This document shows, one piece after another, positions 7,044 through 16,968 of a stretch of 57,913 bases of DNA; the stretch's first letter is position 1, and each line of letters starts with the position of its first letter. The notes beneath the pieces are model-generated. The model was not told where the DNA came from. It made no database searches and was given only the letters and a program-made list of their open reading frames with translations. Position numbers and translations under genes: made by a program. This stretch comes from Dysgonamonadaceae bacterium. Lineage in GTDB: Bacteria; Bacteroidota; Bacteroidia; Bacteroidales; Azobacteroidaceae. The stretch covers positions 1 to 57,913 of the forward strand of contig JAISUK010000005.1 in the NCBI GenBank assembly GCA_031272075.1, in the 5' to 3' direction.

Positions 7044-7943
7044 CTACAAATATTTCAATCTTACGCCGGTATTTGTTACCGACAACAGCACTTCCCCGTT
7101 TTCCACCAGCGGGTAATTGGATTTGGTATGCCCCACGGGAAAATCGAAACATACCGGATAATCGTATTCCGAAACAAGCCGCGCGATGGAATCATAAACC
7201 GACATCTTCATCAAAGGATCCTCCTCGTAGCCGGAAAACTTCCCGACTATCAATCCCTTGAGGCGTTTCAACACTTTGCCCAATTTCAGGTTGTACATCA
7301 TCCGCTCGATACGATACGGTTTTTCATCCACATCTTCGACAAACAGAATGGTGTCGTTGAGCAGCAAGTCGAACGCGGTGCCTCGAAGCGCATGAAGCAG
7401 CGACAAGTTTCCTCCGCGGATTTTTCCTCGACATGCACCGTTCCGGTTCAACGGATGGGCGGGGACGTGATATTCCTGTTTTTCGCCGAACAGCAGTTTT
7501 TTCAATGCCGCAACCGATTCGTCGTCTTCACCCTCTGCAGCGATATGTGAACTCATCGGAGCATGCAGGCTGCAATATCCGGCAGTCGAAAGCAGCGAAT
7601 GGAGTACGGTGATGTCGCTGTAACCGACTACCCATTTGGGGTGTTTATTAAAATTGTCCAAAACAATACGATCCAATAAATGAATAGCGCCATATCCTCC
7701 GCGTGCGCAGAAGATCGCTTTGATTTCCGGATGATCCAGCATCTGTTGTAAGTCCGACAGCCGTTCTTCCGCCGTACCGGCAAACATGCCGTATTCCGAA
7801 AAAAGATGCTTACCGGGTAGCACATGCAGTCCCCATCGCTCCAACATGCGGCACATCTGATCAGTGTATTGTGGATCAACGACTCCCGAAGGAGCAATCA
7901 TGGCTACGGCATCGCCGACTTTCAATGGTGGAGGATAGATCAT
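7044..7943 (-). CDS. ldcA: LD-carboxypeptidase (S66 family)
   Basis: A 299-residue serine peptidase that removes the terminal D-Ala from murein tetrapeptides during peptidoglycan recycling. The start at 7943 (MIYPPPLKVGDAVAMIAPSG) matches the family N-terminus; the longer open frame overlaps the upstream gene in the wrong register. The nucleophile Ser lies in VVGYSDITVLHSLL, preceded by FCARGGYGAIHLLD. The Glu region GGNLSLLHALRGTAFD and the C-terminal His in FPVGHTKSNYPL complete the S66 triad. It sits between a membrane glycosyltransferase (13 bases upstream) and the glutaminyl cyclase gene (29 bases downstream). Confidence 0.93.
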   Translation of the reverse strand: MIYPPPLKVGDAVAMIAPSGVVDPQYTDQMCRMLERWGLHVLPGKHLFSEYGMFAGTAEERLSDLQQMLDHPEIKAIFCARGGYGAIHLLDRIVLDNFNKHPKWVVGYSDITVLHSLLSTAGYCSLHAPMSSHIAAEGEDDESVAALKKLLFGEKQEYHVPAHPLNRNGACRGKIRGGNLSLLHALRGTAFDLLLNDTILFVEDVDEKPYRIERMMYNLKLGKVLKRLKGLIVGKFSGYEEDPLMKMSVYDSIARLVSEYDYPVCFDFPVGHTKSNYPLVENGEVLLSVTNTGVRLKYL

Positions 7944-7956
7944 AAAGCGTCGGAAA

Positions 7957-9558
7957 TTAGGGGTTGGGATTTTCTGCCGAAAGTTTCTGGATGGCTTTTT
8001 CTCTATTGAAATGCAACAGGTAAGTTTCCGGATTTTGGAGCTGTTTAACCACCTCAAACAATTCCTGATTGGCGGTAATTGCCGGATACAGGTAGCGAGG
8101 CGTGGAAGCGTATCCCAACTGTTCCAGCACCACAAAGTCGACATTGTTGTCAATCAGGTTTTGAATCACCTCATTTGTTTCGAGTGAATACAGATAGTTG
8201 ATTGCCTGACATTCGGAATAATAACTAAACATTGTCGGTTTGCGGCAGCACACCGTCGGCGGATTCGTAAATTTTTGTTTCTTGAATTCTTTCGCCAGGG
8301 AGAAATAATTTTTATAGGCCGGTGGATACGACCTTCCATTCACTTCGTGCAAGGCATTGATGGGCGTTATCAGGCCGAAAATCAAAAGCAAATACAGGTA
8401 GGGAATTATTTTTCCGGCCGGTTTAAACGATTTCACGCTTATCAGCAAACGGTAGAGTCCCCAGAAAAAGAAATACGCAAGGAAGGGTGTCAACGGATGC
8501 ACATAGCGCGCACCGTTCCCGCCGTGCCACAACAAAAACGTGGCGATATTTCCCAGCAGATAGAAAATGAAAAGCATCCGGAAACGTCCGATTTTCCAGA
8601 TACCATAAAAGATGACTGACAACAGGCACAGCGTAATGACGATAGACGGTAGCCCGGAAGGAACAGTGTAATCAATATGTATAAAAGGGAAAAGCACCTC
8701 GCGAAAGCCTTTGATCACCGTCTCGTCGAGATTGGAGACGATCTTTTGGAAAAATTCCCCGAACGACTGGATGGATCCTTCTTCCGGTCGCCAGGGGTTG
8801 ACGGTCATGACGGTGCCGAAATAGCGGCCCTCCAGGTTCAAGATCTTATTCCGGATGATCCAGGGGAGATACAGCAGGAAAAATCCACCTGCAAAAGCCA
8901 GCGAAAGCTTCCATCGTTTCTGTAGCAGGTAATATATCAGTATCGACAGCATCAATACGATCCCGATGGAACGGATATAATACGTTATCACAGTCGCACA
9001 GACCAGCACGTAGAAATAGCCCGATTTCAGGAAATCGTTCCGATCGCCCAGTCGGTAGACGGCATAGATTGCCAGACACGTAAAAAACAGGTACGACATT
9101 TCCGACATGATGATTGTTGCGAACGACAGCAGACCACTGTTGAGAAGGATCAATACGGCAACGATCGCCGAGAGTGTGCGGTTTTGAGTAAATTTTTCCA
9201 TCAACAGGTACAACAGGCACACAGAAGCCAGAAAGAAGAGCCCGTTCAGTATCTTAAAAAAGAAGATGCTATGGACATTCAAAAACATGAAAAAGGCCAG
9301 GATGGCTGGATATCCCGGCGGGAAATGGCTTGCAGGCGTCATGCCCGGAGAATACAGGTCGGTATAGCCGAATCCTTTGGCGATACTCTTTGCCAACAAT
9401 AAATAGCTGAAATTGTCGCCGTTAAGGTCTAGCTTAGAATTGAAAATATACAGGAATGTGAATAAGAAGAGCAACCCAAATCCGAGGAGGATCAAAATTG
9501 AGTAATTACTTCGTTTGCCCGGAAGCGTGACAGGCGTCGGTGGTTTTTTTGTTTTCAT
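7957..9558 (-). CDS. Multi-pass membrane glycosyltransferase (GT39/ArnT-like)
   Basis: A 533-residue polytopic inner membrane protein with about 11-12 hydrophobic segments. After TM1 the first periplasmic loop has SKLDLNGDNFSYLLLAKSIA, placing acidic residues where GT39/PMT/ArnT-type enzymes bind a polyprenyl-phosphate sugar, and ASHFPPGYPAILAFFMFL follows. The C-terminal 130 residues form a soluble periplasmic domain. Its start overlaps the stop of the upstream GT2 by 4 bases. A DPM1-like GT2 paired with such an enzyme suggests the GT2 charges a lipid-linked sugar and this enzyme transfers it outside the membrane, to a protein or lipid. The acceptor is unknown. Confidence 0.83.
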   Translation of the reverse strand: MKTKKPPTPVTLPGKRSNYSILILLGFGLLFLFTFLYIFNSKLDLNGDNFSYLLLAKSIAKGFGYTDLYSPGMTPASHFPPGYPAILAFFMFLNVHSIFFFKILNGLFFLASVCLLYLLMEKFTQNRTLSAIVAVLILLNSGLLSFATIIMSEMSYLFFTCLAIYAVYRLGDRNDFLKSGYFYVLVCATVITYYIRSIGIVLMLSILIYYLLQKRWKLSLAFAGGFFLLYLPWIIRNKILNLEGRYFGTVMTVNPWRPEEGSIQSFGEFFQKIVSNLDETVIKGFREVLFPFIHIDYTVPSGLPSIVITLCLLSVIFYGIWKIGRFRMLFIFYLLGNIATFLLWHGGNGARYVHPLTPFLAYFFFWGLYRLLISVKSFKPAGKIIPYLYLLLIFGLITPINALHEVNGRSYPPAYKNYFSLAKEFKKQKFTNPPTVCCRKPTMFSYYSECQAINYLYSLETNEVIQNLIDNNVDFVVLEQLGYASTPRYLYPAITANQELFEVVKQLQNPETYLLHFNREKAIQKLSAENPNP

Positions 9559-10310
9559 TTTCGATTTTTATTAGAAAATAATTTACTTTTCATCAATTTC
9601 CATTTACACAAGCGATAGACGACAGAAACCCGCAGGACGCCAAGCCCATAAATCGCACTGCGCAACAGGTTGATGGAAGAAGCCTCCGGAAAATATTTTG
9701 TCGGACAGGTCACTTCTGCAATCTCGTAACCTTGGTAAAAGATCTGCGCCACCATTTCGTTGTCGAAAATAAAATCCTCCGAATCGCTTTCGATGTCGAT
9801 AGCGCGCAACACTTCCGCCGAGAATGCTCGGTAGCCGGTGTGGTATTCTGACAGCTTTTTATTCATCAACAGATTTTGTATGGCCGTCAGGATGCGGTTG
9901 GCGATGTATTTGACAATCGGCATGCCGCCCTTGAGCGCCCCGTTGCCGAGGATTCTGGAAGCAAAAACCACCGGATAAAGACCTTGCGCAATGATATACG
10001 CCATAGAGGGAATGAGTTTTGGAGTGTACTGGTAATCGGGATGAAGCATGATGACGATGTCCGCACCAATCTCCAACGCCTTTTTATAGCACGTTTTCTG
10101 GTTTCCACCATACCCCCGATTGGCAAGATGAAGTATAATATGGTTGATTTCCAGACGTTTGGCTTCTTCTACAGTATTGTCTTTACTGCAATCGTCGGTC
10201 AGGATGATTTCATCCACGATGTCGAATGGAATTTCCTTGTAAGTCTTTTCCAACGTTAATCCGGCATTGTATGCAGGCATGACAACAACGACTTTTTTCC
10301 CTGATATCAT
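9555..10310 (-). CDS. GT2 glycosyltransferase, dolichol-phosphate-mannose-synthase-like
   Basis: A 251-residue cytoplasmic GT-A enzyme. It starts KKVVVVMPAYNAGLTLEKTY and has DEIILTDDCSKDNT for nucleotide-sugar binding, IVIMLHPDYQYTPKLIPSM containing the acidic metal site, and SEYHTGYRAFSAEVLRAID near the acceptor site. This order fits DPM1/polyprenyl-phosphate glycosyltransferases without membrane domains. It is the first gene of the six-gene minus-strand run, preceded by a -7 box at 10335-10342, and overlaps the next gene (ATGA). It probably produces the lipid-linked sugar donor for the GT39-like partner; the sugar is not determinable. Confidence 0.9.
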   Translation of the reverse strand: MISGKKVVVVMPAYNAGLTLEKTYKEIPFDIVDEIILTDDCSKDNTVEEAKRLEINHIILHLANRGYGGNQKTCYKKALEIGADIVIMLHPDYQYTPKLIPSMAYIIAQGLYPVVFASRILGNGALKGGMPIVKYIANRILTAIQNLLMNKKLSEYHTGYRAFSAEVLRAIDIESDSEDFIFDNEMVAQIFYQGYEIAEVTCPTKYFPEASSINLLRSAIYGLGVLRVSVVYRLCKWKLMKSKLFSNKNRK

Positions 10311-10334
10311 TCTTACTTAATTAATATTACGATG

Positions 10335-10342
10335 CAAAGTTA
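10335..10342 (-). promoter_or_regulatory. -7 promoter box of the GT2 gene run
   Basis: TAACTTTG on the minus strand matches TAnnTTTG and lies 24 bases before the GT2 ATG. It is the only such box seen before the six genes down to 5032, so it may drive the whole run. Confidence 0.6.
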
Positions 10343-10353
10343 CACGAGATTTT

Positions 10354-11178
10354 TTATTGAGCAACCTTTGATTGCAAATACGTGATCCGGTTTTCTGCTT
10401 TTTGCCGTTCTTTATTCAGTCGATCGAGGTCTGAAAGCACCGCAGCAAAATCGAATGTTTTGATGAGCGACTTCCGGTCGCCTTCATTCATTGCAAAACG
10501 GTAATTCTTTTTGTTTGTGATCAATTCAACGTTCAAACCCTGGTCTTTGTGATTATAAATAAACGAAATCACCCCATTGTCTTTCCCGCTTTGATACGTC
10601 ACGACTTCGGTGGTCATTCCCAAGTCTTCGAAGGCAAAATTGGCGCTGCCGTCTTCGGGGATGACCGCGGTTTCAGCGTAGGTATTGTCGGGAGCTGTCA
10701 CTTTCAACTGATAGTGGTGGATGCGGCCTGAACCATAATACACACTGGCCAGGTACATCTCGCCGTGTTCGTTGACACCCGACCGGAGATAACTTCGTTT
10801 CAGATTGCGTTCCAACACCTGCTGTTGGTCGAGGTATCTGCCGACATCGTCGTATTCAGGGTCTTTTTCATACACAAAAAGCGGCTTCATGGCCTCCATT
10901 TCTGCTGTCCGGACGATGAGCATACTATCGCAAAAAGCGAGGTTGCGTTCCTGCTCCTGCAGTTCTACCAGTCGCATCAATTGCAGTCCTTCCAACAACA
11001 CTTCCGGCTGCTTGGGATGGGCGATTTTCATGCTGTCCAGCATTTTTCTGGCAGCTTCCGGTTGCCCGTTTTCGTAATACGCTTGCGCTTCTGCAAGCAT
11101 CCCCTCTGCCCGCTTCTTGTCCTGGTTACACATTGTAAACAGTAACAGCGTCATACATGTAAAGACAACTCTTCTCAT
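10354..11178 (-). CDS. Conserved lipoprotein with helical N- and C-termini
   Basis: A 274-residue predicted lipoprotein: MRRVVFTCMTLLLFTMC gives a lipobox with Cys17. Residues about 25-60 (AEGMLAEAQAYYENGQPEAARKMLDSM) resemble a single TPR-like helix pair. The middle (about 125-220) looks like a beta-rich domain, and the last 40 residues (LDRLNKERQKAENRITYLQS) form a probable coiled coil. I do not recognise an enzymatic motif. Similar lipoproteins occur in Bacteroidales, so a structural or envelope role is plausible but unproven. It has its own -7 box at 11203-11210 and is followed by the GT2 run. Confidence 0.75.
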   Translation of the reverse strand: MRRVVFTCMTLLLFTMCNQDKKRAEGMLAEAQAYYENGQPEAARKMLDSMKIAHPKQPEVLLEGLQLMRLVELQEQERNLAFCDSMLIVRTAEMEAMKPLFVYEKDPEYDDVGRYLDQQQVLERNLKRSYLRSGVNEHGEMYLASVYYGSGRIHHYQLKVTAPDNTYAETAVIPEDGSANFAFEDLGMTTEVVTYQSGKDNGVISFIYNHKDQGLNVELITNKKNYRFAMNEGDRKSLIKTFDFAAVLSDLDRLNKERQKAENRITYLQSKVAQ

Positions 11179-11202
11179 ATTTAATAAATGTTATTCTCTT
11201 TG

Positions 11203-11210
11203 CAAAAGTA
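11203..11210 (-). promoter_or_regulatory. -7 promoter box of the lipoprotein gene
   Basis: TACTTTTG on the minus strand matches TAnnTTTG, 24 bases before the lipoprotein ATG at 11178. A divergent plus-strand box begins 14 bases away (11224-11231). Confidence 0.55.
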
Positions 11211-11223
11211 GGAAATAAATATG

Positions 11224-11231
11224 TATTTTTG
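11224..11231 (+). promoter_or_regulatory. -7 promoter box upstream of the methyltransferase remnant and cca
   Basis: TATTTTTG matches TAnnTTTG. It precedes the decayed frame at 11241-11399 and the tRNA nucleotidyltransferase gene, and would give a leader of about 160 bases for the latter. Confidence 0.45.
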
Positions 11232-11240
11232 AAGGCGAAA

Positions 11241-11399
11241 TAAAAAGAATCCGTAAACAAACTCATACTCGGAGACAACCGCGAAATCCTGAAAAGTATC
11301 TAGGGAGAGGTTCGCTCCTCCCAAGGCCGCTGGTCGAGCGGAATGGAACACATTGAGGTGATTCGGCTGAAAGTGAATGAGGGAGTGGAGCTGATATGA
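11241..11399 (+). pseudogene. Possible remnant of a DNA methyltransferase-like gene
   Basis: One reading frame runs from 11244 to a stop at 11397-11399, broken by a single in-frame TAG at 11301. The first part reads VNKLILGDNREILKSI (11253-11300), very like the start of N6-adenine DNA methyltransferases, where the sequence normally goes on to the DPPY region. That region is absent. The second part ends [19 protein letters not shown], which looks like a C-terminus, and its TGA overlaps the ATG of the next gene as ATGA. The simplest reading is an internal deletion that fused the two ends of an old gene. The match is short and from memory. Confidence 0.4.
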
Positions 11400-12841
11400 A
11401 TGAAATGGAAATTGAGCAATCTGAATTGTTGGAAAAATTGAACCATCCGGTTTTTAGGTTTGTGTCGCAAGTAGCAGACGAGTTAAATCTGGAGACCTTC
11501 GTCATTGGAGGTTATGTGCGCGACATTTTCCTGAACAGGCCGTCAAAAGACATTGATATCGTCTGTGTCGGCAGCGGCATTGATTTGGCAAACGCCGTCG
11601 CCGACAAGTTTGGGAGTAAAGCGCGCCTGTCGGTATTCAAGACTTACGGCACCGCGCAGGTGAAATACCGGAACCTGGAAATTGAATTTGTCGGAGCGCG
11701 TAAAGAATCCTACCGTCCTGAATCGCGAAACCCGGAAGTGGCTAGCGGCTCACTGCAAGACGACCAAAACCGCAGGGACTTTACAATCAACACTCTGGCG
11801 TTGTGCCTCAATAGCAACCGGTTCGGAGAATTGGCAGATCCTTTCAACGGATTGCAGGACCTGAACGACTTGTGCATCCGGACGCCTTTGGATCCGGACA
11901 TCACTTTCAGCGACGACCCTTTGCGCATGTTACGCGCCGTGAGATTCGCTTCCCAGCTGGGTTTTTTCATCGATCCCGATACTTTCGATGCAATCAAACG
12001 CAACAAACAGCGTATCGAGATCCTTTCCAAAGAACGCATCACCGAAGAATTAAATAAGATCGTATTGTCGCCATGCCCCTCCTTCGGATTTGATCTGCTG
12101 GACAAAACCGAATTGCTGGAGTTGATTCTGCCCGAATTATGTGCCTTGAAAGGCATTGAAACCAAAGAAGGAATCGGGCACAAAGAAATCTTCAGCCACA
12201 CGCTCAAAGTGCTGGATAACTTGGCGAAAAACAGCGACAACCTCTGGTTACGCTGGGCGGCGCTGTTTCACGACATTGGCAAGCCTGCCGTGAAACGTTT
12301 CGATCCGAAACTCGGCTGGACTTTTCACAATCATAATTATATCGGTATGAAAATGCTTCCGGCTATCTTCCGCAGGTTGAAATTCCCTTTGAACGACAAA
12401 TTGAATTATGTTGAGAAACTGGTCTCGCTGCACATGCGTCCCATCGTCTTGTCCGACGATGAGGTGACAGATTCGGCCATCCGTCGACTGCTGTTTGAGG
12501 CAGGAGATGATATCGACGACCTGATGTTGCTGTGTGAAGCGGATATCACTTCCAAAAATCCGGAAAAAGTGAAACGCTTCCTGCGGAATTTCCGGTTAGT
12601 ACGAGACAAACTCAAGGAGATAGACGAGAAAGACCGCATCCGTAATTTCCAACCGCCGATCGACGGGAATGAAATCATGCGTCTGTTCGATCTCCCGGCA
12701 AACCGGACGGTAGGCGTACTGAAGACCGCCATCAAAGACGCTATCCTCGATGGGATCATCCCGAACGAATACACGGCCGCTTATCATTACTTGATACAAA
12801 AGGCTGCAGAACTCGGACTTCATACCGTAATCAACGAATGA
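11396..12841 (+). CDS. cca: tRNA nucleotidyltransferase (CCA-adding) with HD domain
   Basis: A 481-residue class II nucleotidyltransferase that builds or repairs the CCA end of tRNA. Motifs: [20 protein letters not shown] (about 36-55, with the DxD metal site), [15 protein letters not shown], and [20 protein letters not shown] of the neck domain. The central HD domain is marked by HTLKVLDNL and [16 protein letters not shown] (about 280-300). The HD domain and length are standard in Bacteroidota. The start at 11396 gives [12 protein letters not shown]. The 3' end overlaps the ResB-CcsA gene (ATGA), so the two are probably translated as a coupled pair although their functions are unrelated. Confidence 0.95.
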   Translation: MNEMEIEQSELLEKLNHPVFRFVSQVADELNLETFVIGGYVRDIFLNRPSKDIDIVCVGSGIDLANAVADKFGSKARLSVFKTYGTAQVKYRNLEIEFVGARKESYRPESRNPEVASGSLQDDQNRRDFTINTLALCLNSNRFGELADPFNGLQDLNDLCIRTPLDPDITFSDDPLRMLRAVRFASQLGFFIDPDTFDAIKRNKQRIEILSKERITEELNKIVLSPCPSFGFDLLDKTELLELILPELCALKGIETKEGIGHKEIFSHTLKVLDNLAKNSDNLWLRWAALFHDIGKPAVKRFDPKLGWTFHNHNYIGMKMLPAIFRRLKFPLNDKLNYVEKLVSLHMRPIVLSDDEVTDSAIRRLLFEAGDDIDDLMLLCEADITSKNPEKVKRFLRNFRLVRDKLKEIDEKDRIRNFQPPIDGNEIMRLFDLPANRTVGVLKTAIKDAILDGIIPNEYTAAYHYLIQKAAELGLHTVINE

Positions 12842-15093
12842 AGACCTCCGGATACTTCGCTTTTGCCATCTTGTTGCTGCTGATCATCGTCATGGGCTGG
12901 GCAACCTGGCAAGAACATCTGTACGGCAGCGAGCACGCGATGCGCGTCTTCTACCGATCGCCATGGTTCAACCTCCTCTGGCTCTGGCTCGCGCTGATCG
13001 GCGGTTATTATCTCATGCAGACAAAAGTGTATAAAAAACCGTCCGTCTTCCTCATCCATTGCGCTTTGCTGGTGATGCTCGCAGGCGCCATGATTACCCG
13101 TTTTTGCGGACAAACAGGCTGGATCCACCTGCGGGAAGGCATTCCGGCGCATACTTTCATCGTCGAAACATCCGGACGGACAAACCCTTTGCCGTTTTCG
13201 CTGGAATTGAAAACATTCCGCGTGGAGTATTATCCGGGCACTGCCACTCCTTTGAATTATATCAGTATCGTGTCAGTGAAAGACCTGAAATCGGAGGTTT
13301 CGACCGAAAAAGAAATCTCAATGAACAACATCCTTCAACACAAGGGATTCCGTTTTTATCAGTCTTCGTTCGATGAAGACATGAAAGGTTCCGTGCTCAG
13401 CGTCAACAGCGATGCGGCAGGGATCGCCTTCACCTATTCCGGCTATGGACTCTTGTTTCTGTCGATGATATGGATATTGTTCGATAAACGGAAACGGTTT
13501 GTACAACTGGTTGGCAAACAGCGGTTGGCTTGTTTTGCCGTGTTGATGCTCGCGGGTTCGCTGGCTGCTTTTACTTGCAAAGCCGCCGCATTGATGACCG
13601 ACGACGGCTTGACGCTCAGCCGGGAACTGGCCGACAGGTTCGCAATCGTTAAAGTGAATTATCACGGACGAATCTGTCCGTTGCAAACCTTGGCAATGGA
13701 TTTTACGACGAAATTGACCGGTAAACCGAAATACCGATCCCTCACCCCCGAACAGGTATTGCTGGGGTGGATGCTTTTCCCGAAACAATGGGAGAAAGTT
13801 CCGATGTTCAAACTACAACATCCCGAACTGAAAGCGCAGATCAATGCTTCGGGCGAGGCTTGCTTGGCTGACTTCTTCGATGCCGATGGCGTCAATAAGC
13901 TGGATAATTATCGGAAAAGCATGTATCGCAATGAAAAGCAGTCCGCCTTCATGAAAGAAGTGATCCGGCTGGACGAGCGGATTCAACTGATCGCGATGCT
14001 GCACTACGGCGACTTGCTCAAACTGTTCCCGATCAGGACAAGCGAAGGCGTCAATTGGTTGGCTCCTTCGGAAATATCGCCTGAAGACGCAGCGGCGATA
14101 CGACAACTGTCTGCGAAAGATTTCTTTCCCTTGATGTCGGAATTTCTGCGGCAGGATAAAAAAGAAGAGGCGGCGGCTTTGTTGGCTTCGCTTTTGCACT
14201 ATCAACAAAATACGGTCGGCGCAATTGCTCCCTCCGAGGAACGACTGAAAGCGGAACTCCTCAACAACCGCATTCCGCTATTCTCCCTGCTTTTCATGAG
14301 TTGCCTGACGATCGGCAGCGTCGGGCTTTTGCTGTTTCTTTTGACAACCTCCCGAAGCCGGATTCAGCGAACACTGCGAACACTCTTTTACGCCCTGTTG
14401 GTTTGTTCATTTTGTTTGCTTACGGCCGGAATCGCCCTGCGCAGCTATATCGCAGGACGCTTGCCGGTGAGTAATAGTTATGAAACATTGCTTTTCATCG
14501 CCTGGATCGCGTTGCTTGTCGGCGTATTGTTGAAACGATCGCCCTTTCTGATATCCGTTTTCAGCTTGTTGCTTGCCGGATTTACGCTGTTGACCGCACA
14601 TATCGGTATCATGAATCCCCGAATCACACCATTGATGCCGGTATTGCAATCGCCGCTGCTGAATATCCATGTATTGCTGATCATGGCTTCGTACGGATTG
14701 TGCGGATTCATGGCGTTAAACAGTGTCACTTCGTGCATCCTCTATCTATGTTCGAAGAAAAAATTCCAGGCACGCGCACAATTGATAAAAATGAAAGAAC
14801 GGAGCGAATTGCTCATGTTCCCGGCTACATTCCTGATGGGCGCAGGCATATTTATCGGCGCCATTTGGGCGAATATTTCCTGGGGACGCTATTGGGGATG
14901 GGATCCCAAAGAAGTGTGGGCGTTGATCACTTTCCTGCTGATGAGCTTCACGTTTCACGGGAAAACACTGAAATGTTTCCGCAATCCCCTTTTCTACCAT
15001 TTATTTGTTTTGATCATCTTCGCAGCAGTTTTGATGACTTATTTCGGCGTCAATTATATTCTGGGAGGCAGACACAGTTATGCGGGGAATTAG
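12838..15093 (+). CDS. ccsA: ResB-CcsA fusion, system II cytochrome c synthase
   Basis: A 751-residue membrane protein that exports heme and attaches it to CxxCH motifs of c-type cytochromes outside the membrane. The N-terminal half is ResB/Ccs1-like: TM segments, then a periplasmic domain with [16 protein letters not shown] (about 164-179). The C-terminal half is CcsA/ResC-like, with about eight TM segments and the heme-handling WWD-type motif [19 protein letters not shown] (about 682-700). Fusion of both subunits is typical of Bacteroidota and epsilonproteobacteria. The usual neighbour nrfHA nitrite reductase genes are absent here; instead the gene is coupled to cca. A thiol-reducing DsbD is encoded at 26662. 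Confidence 0.93.
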   Translation: MKTSGYFAFAILLLLIIVMGWATWQEHLYGSEHAMRVFYRSPWFNLLWLWLALIGGYYLMQTKVYKKPSVFLIHCALLVMLAGAMITRFCGQTGWIHLREGIPAHTFIVETSGRTNPLPFSLELKTFRVEYYPGTATPLNYISIVSVKDLKSEVSTEKEISMNNILQHKGFRFYQSSFDEDMKGSVLSVNSDAAGIAFTYSGYGLLFLSMIWILFDKRKRFVQLVGKQRLACFAVLMLAGSLAAFTCKAAALMTDDGLTLSRELADRFAIVKVNYHGRICPLQTLAMDFTTKLTGKPKYRSLTPEQVLLGWMLFPKQWEKVPMFKLQHPELKAQINASGEACLADFFDADGVNKLDNYRKSMYRNEKQSAFMKEVIRLDERIQLIAMLHYGDLLKLFPIRTSEGVNWLAPSEISPEDAAAIRQLSAKDFFPLMSEFLRQDKKEEAAALLASLLHYQQNTVGAIAPSEERLKAELLNNRIPLFSLLFMSCLTIGSVGLLLFLLTTSRSRIQRTLRTLFYALLVCSFCLLTAGIALRSYIAGRLPVSNSYETLLFIAWIALLVGVLLKRSPFLISVFSLLLAGFTLLTAHIGIMNPRITPLMPVLQSPLLNIHVLLIMASYGLCGFMALNSVTSCILYLCSKKKFQARAQLIKMKERSELLMFPATFLMGAGIFIGAIWANISWGRYWGWDPKEVWALITFLLMSFTFHGKTLKCFRNPLFYHLFVLIIFAAVLMTYFGVNYILGGRHSYAGN

Positions 15094-15145
15094 ATTGATG
15101 GATTAAAACTTTACGGCACATTGATTTACATGTTTTTTTTCTTGC

Positions 15146-16759
15146 TCAAACAATCTCACTTTCCGTAATTTCCCGCTTCGTGTCGTCAATTACCATTGCA
15201 ATGGCGGTAGCGTTGGGGTAAGGCGCGGTGTAATTGCCGTCAATGATTTGGGCTTTCGCTTCGGCAAGCTTGGCAGACACGTCTTCCGGCTTGAAAGCCA
15301 CTTTGATTTCTATCACCCAAACATTTCCGAGATAATCCAGTACCAAGTCGGCACGCCCCAAATTGGTGTGCATTTCGGCAACCGCCGCCACGCCACAACC
15401 GCGCACAAAAGCCAGAATCATAGAACGATAGTGCCATTCGTGCAGCGAGAAACGATAACGATTGTCCTTCAAGTTCCGTTCTGCCGCCCTTTTGTAATCA
15501 TCGTACGGGATGCTTGCCAAAAGACGGTTAAACACCTCTTGCAGTTGCTCTTTGTCTTTCATATCCAAAGCATAAAACAAATCGCTGCGATAATGCGCAA
15601 AATCATCGTCATTACGTTTGCAAACAATTTCCGACACCAAACGCGACATCGAATTAAGCACCTCTGTATTAGGATAATCGAGCGCAAAAAACTCTCCTTC
15701 GGCGCGACTGACGGTCAAATAACCGCCCTGATAGAGAAAACCTTCCGGTGGCGTTGAATCCATATCGCCCGGACTTCGAGCAAAATCGCGCGAAACCCGA
15801 ATATTATGAAACTGCTCTACGCTCAGTTTGTGGTTTTTCAGATAATCGTAAATTAGTTTGGTGGTACCGCTTTCCATCCAGAAATTGTCGAAACTCTTTG
15901 CTTTGAAAAAGTTGATAGTAGAAAACGGATTGTAAAGTTGATGAATACCATCAAAACAGAAACCGTCGTAATAATAACGCATTCGGTCAAGCAATGCGTC
16001 AACGGAAATACCAAATTCTTCAGCAGTATCTTTTAAATCTTCCGAAAAATATTTTACTATTTCTTCTTCAGAATATCCCAGCATTTCGCCATATCGTTTT
16101 GTCAGCGAAATATCTTCCGGTGAATTTAAACCGGAAAATACGCCGAAACGGGCAAATTTTGAAATTCCGGTAATAAACACAAAGCGGATATACTGGTCGT
16201 TTGCCTTGATTTGAACATATAAATTTCGCAAAATACCTCTAATCTGTTCTGCTTTTTCGGGTTGCGTAAAAAAATCGACGTATGGTTTGTCGTATTCGTC
16301 AAGAAGAATCACAACTTTACCGTGTTTTTGGGCAATTTCCCTTATTAATATATTGAAAATGACATCAGGCGAAAAACTGTTATTAATCTCAATATCATAT
16401 TGTTTCGCAATATTTTCGAACATCAGATTTATCGACGCCTCTAATCTTTCAAAGTTGGAATATGTGGTTACTTGGCTCATATCCAGACGAATAATCGGCG
16501 AACTGTAATAATCCGCCCGATTCATAAACTCTTCGGCATAAAGCCCTTTGAACAGTTCTTTTTTACCGGAAAACATGGCATCAAAGGTAGATACAGTCAA
16601 CGATTTCCCAAATCGACGCGGGCGGGACAGAAAATAAATTGTACCCGTATCAATCATATCTACTAAATACTTAGTTTTATCGACATAAGTATAATTACCT
16701 TCGATAAGTTTCTCGAAATTTTGTATGCCCACAGGCAGTTTTTTGCGTAAAGTTACCAT
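15146..16759 (-). CDS. AAA-ATPase-like / PD-(D/E)XK nuclease-like protein
   Basis: A 537-residue protein of a family often present in many copies in Bacteroidota genomes (AAA-ATPase_like N-terminus, PDDEXK_9 C-terminus). It starts RKKLPVGIQNFEKLIEGNYT. The P-loop-like SRPRRFGKSLTVST is at about 45-58, the Walker B VVILLDEYDKPYVD at about 148-161, and sensor-like FVFITGISKFARFG follows. The C-terminal nuclease-like core is GRADLVLDYLGNVWVIEIKV with D and E-x-K positions present. All key residues look intact. It appears more A/T rich than its neighbours and stands alone with its own -7 box, suggesting a mobile or defence-type accessory gene. Its biological role is not established. Confidence 0.88.
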   Translation of the reverse strand: MVTLRKKLPVGIQNFEKLIEGNYTYVDKTKYLVDMIDTGTIYFLSRPRRFGKSLTVSTFDAMFSGKKELFKGLYAEEFMNRADYYSSPIIRLDMSQVTTYSNFERLEASINLMFENIAKQYDIEINNSFSPDVIFNILIREIAQKHGKVVILLDEYDKPYVDFFTQPEKAEQIRGILRNLYVQIKANDQYIRFVFITGISKFARFGVFSGLNSPEDISLTKRYGEMLGYSEEEIVKYFSEDLKDTAEEFGISVDALLDRMRYYYDGFCFDGIHQLYNPFSTINFFKAKSFDNFWMESGTTKLIYDYLKNHKLSVEQFHNIRVSRDFARSPGDMDSTPPEGFLYQGGYLTVSRAEGEFFALDYPNTEVLNSMSRLVSEIVCKRNDDDFAHYRSDLFYALDMKDKEQLQEVFNRLLASIPYDDYKRAAERNLKDNRYRFSLHEWHYRSMILAFVRGCGVAAVAEMHTNLGRADLVLDYLGNVWVIEIKVAFKPEDVSAKLAEAKAQIIDGNYTAPYPNATAIAMVIDDTKREITESEIV

Positions 16760-16787
16760 AATTTTGACCGACTTGGAATAATCGTTA

Positions 16788-16795
16788 CAAAGTTA
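16788..16795 (-). promoter_or_regulatory. -7 promoter box of the AAA/PD-(D/E)XK gene
   Basis: TAACTTTG on the minus strand matches TAnnTTTG, 28 bases upstream of the ATG at 16759. The 209-base gap at 16760-16968 also holds the divergent ald promoter. Confidence 0.6.
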
Positions 16796-16892
16796 CAAAT
16801 TAAAATAGAATAATCACTTTTATAATGGCAGTGATTTACATGCTGAACCGTAAACCTCATCATTTATTTTTAGTAATTTGTCAAAGATTATG

Positions 16893-16900
16893 TACCTTTG
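16893..16900 (+). promoter_or_regulatory. -7 promoter box of ald
   Basis: TACCTTTG matches TAnnTTTG and would give a leader of about 60 bases before the ald ATG at 16969. The -33 region is not well defined. Confidence 0.6.
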
Positions 16901-16968
16901 CGGTCGAATTTGGTTCCATTGTTATACAAATGAAACGAATATAAACAAATACAATTAATTAAAAAGCT

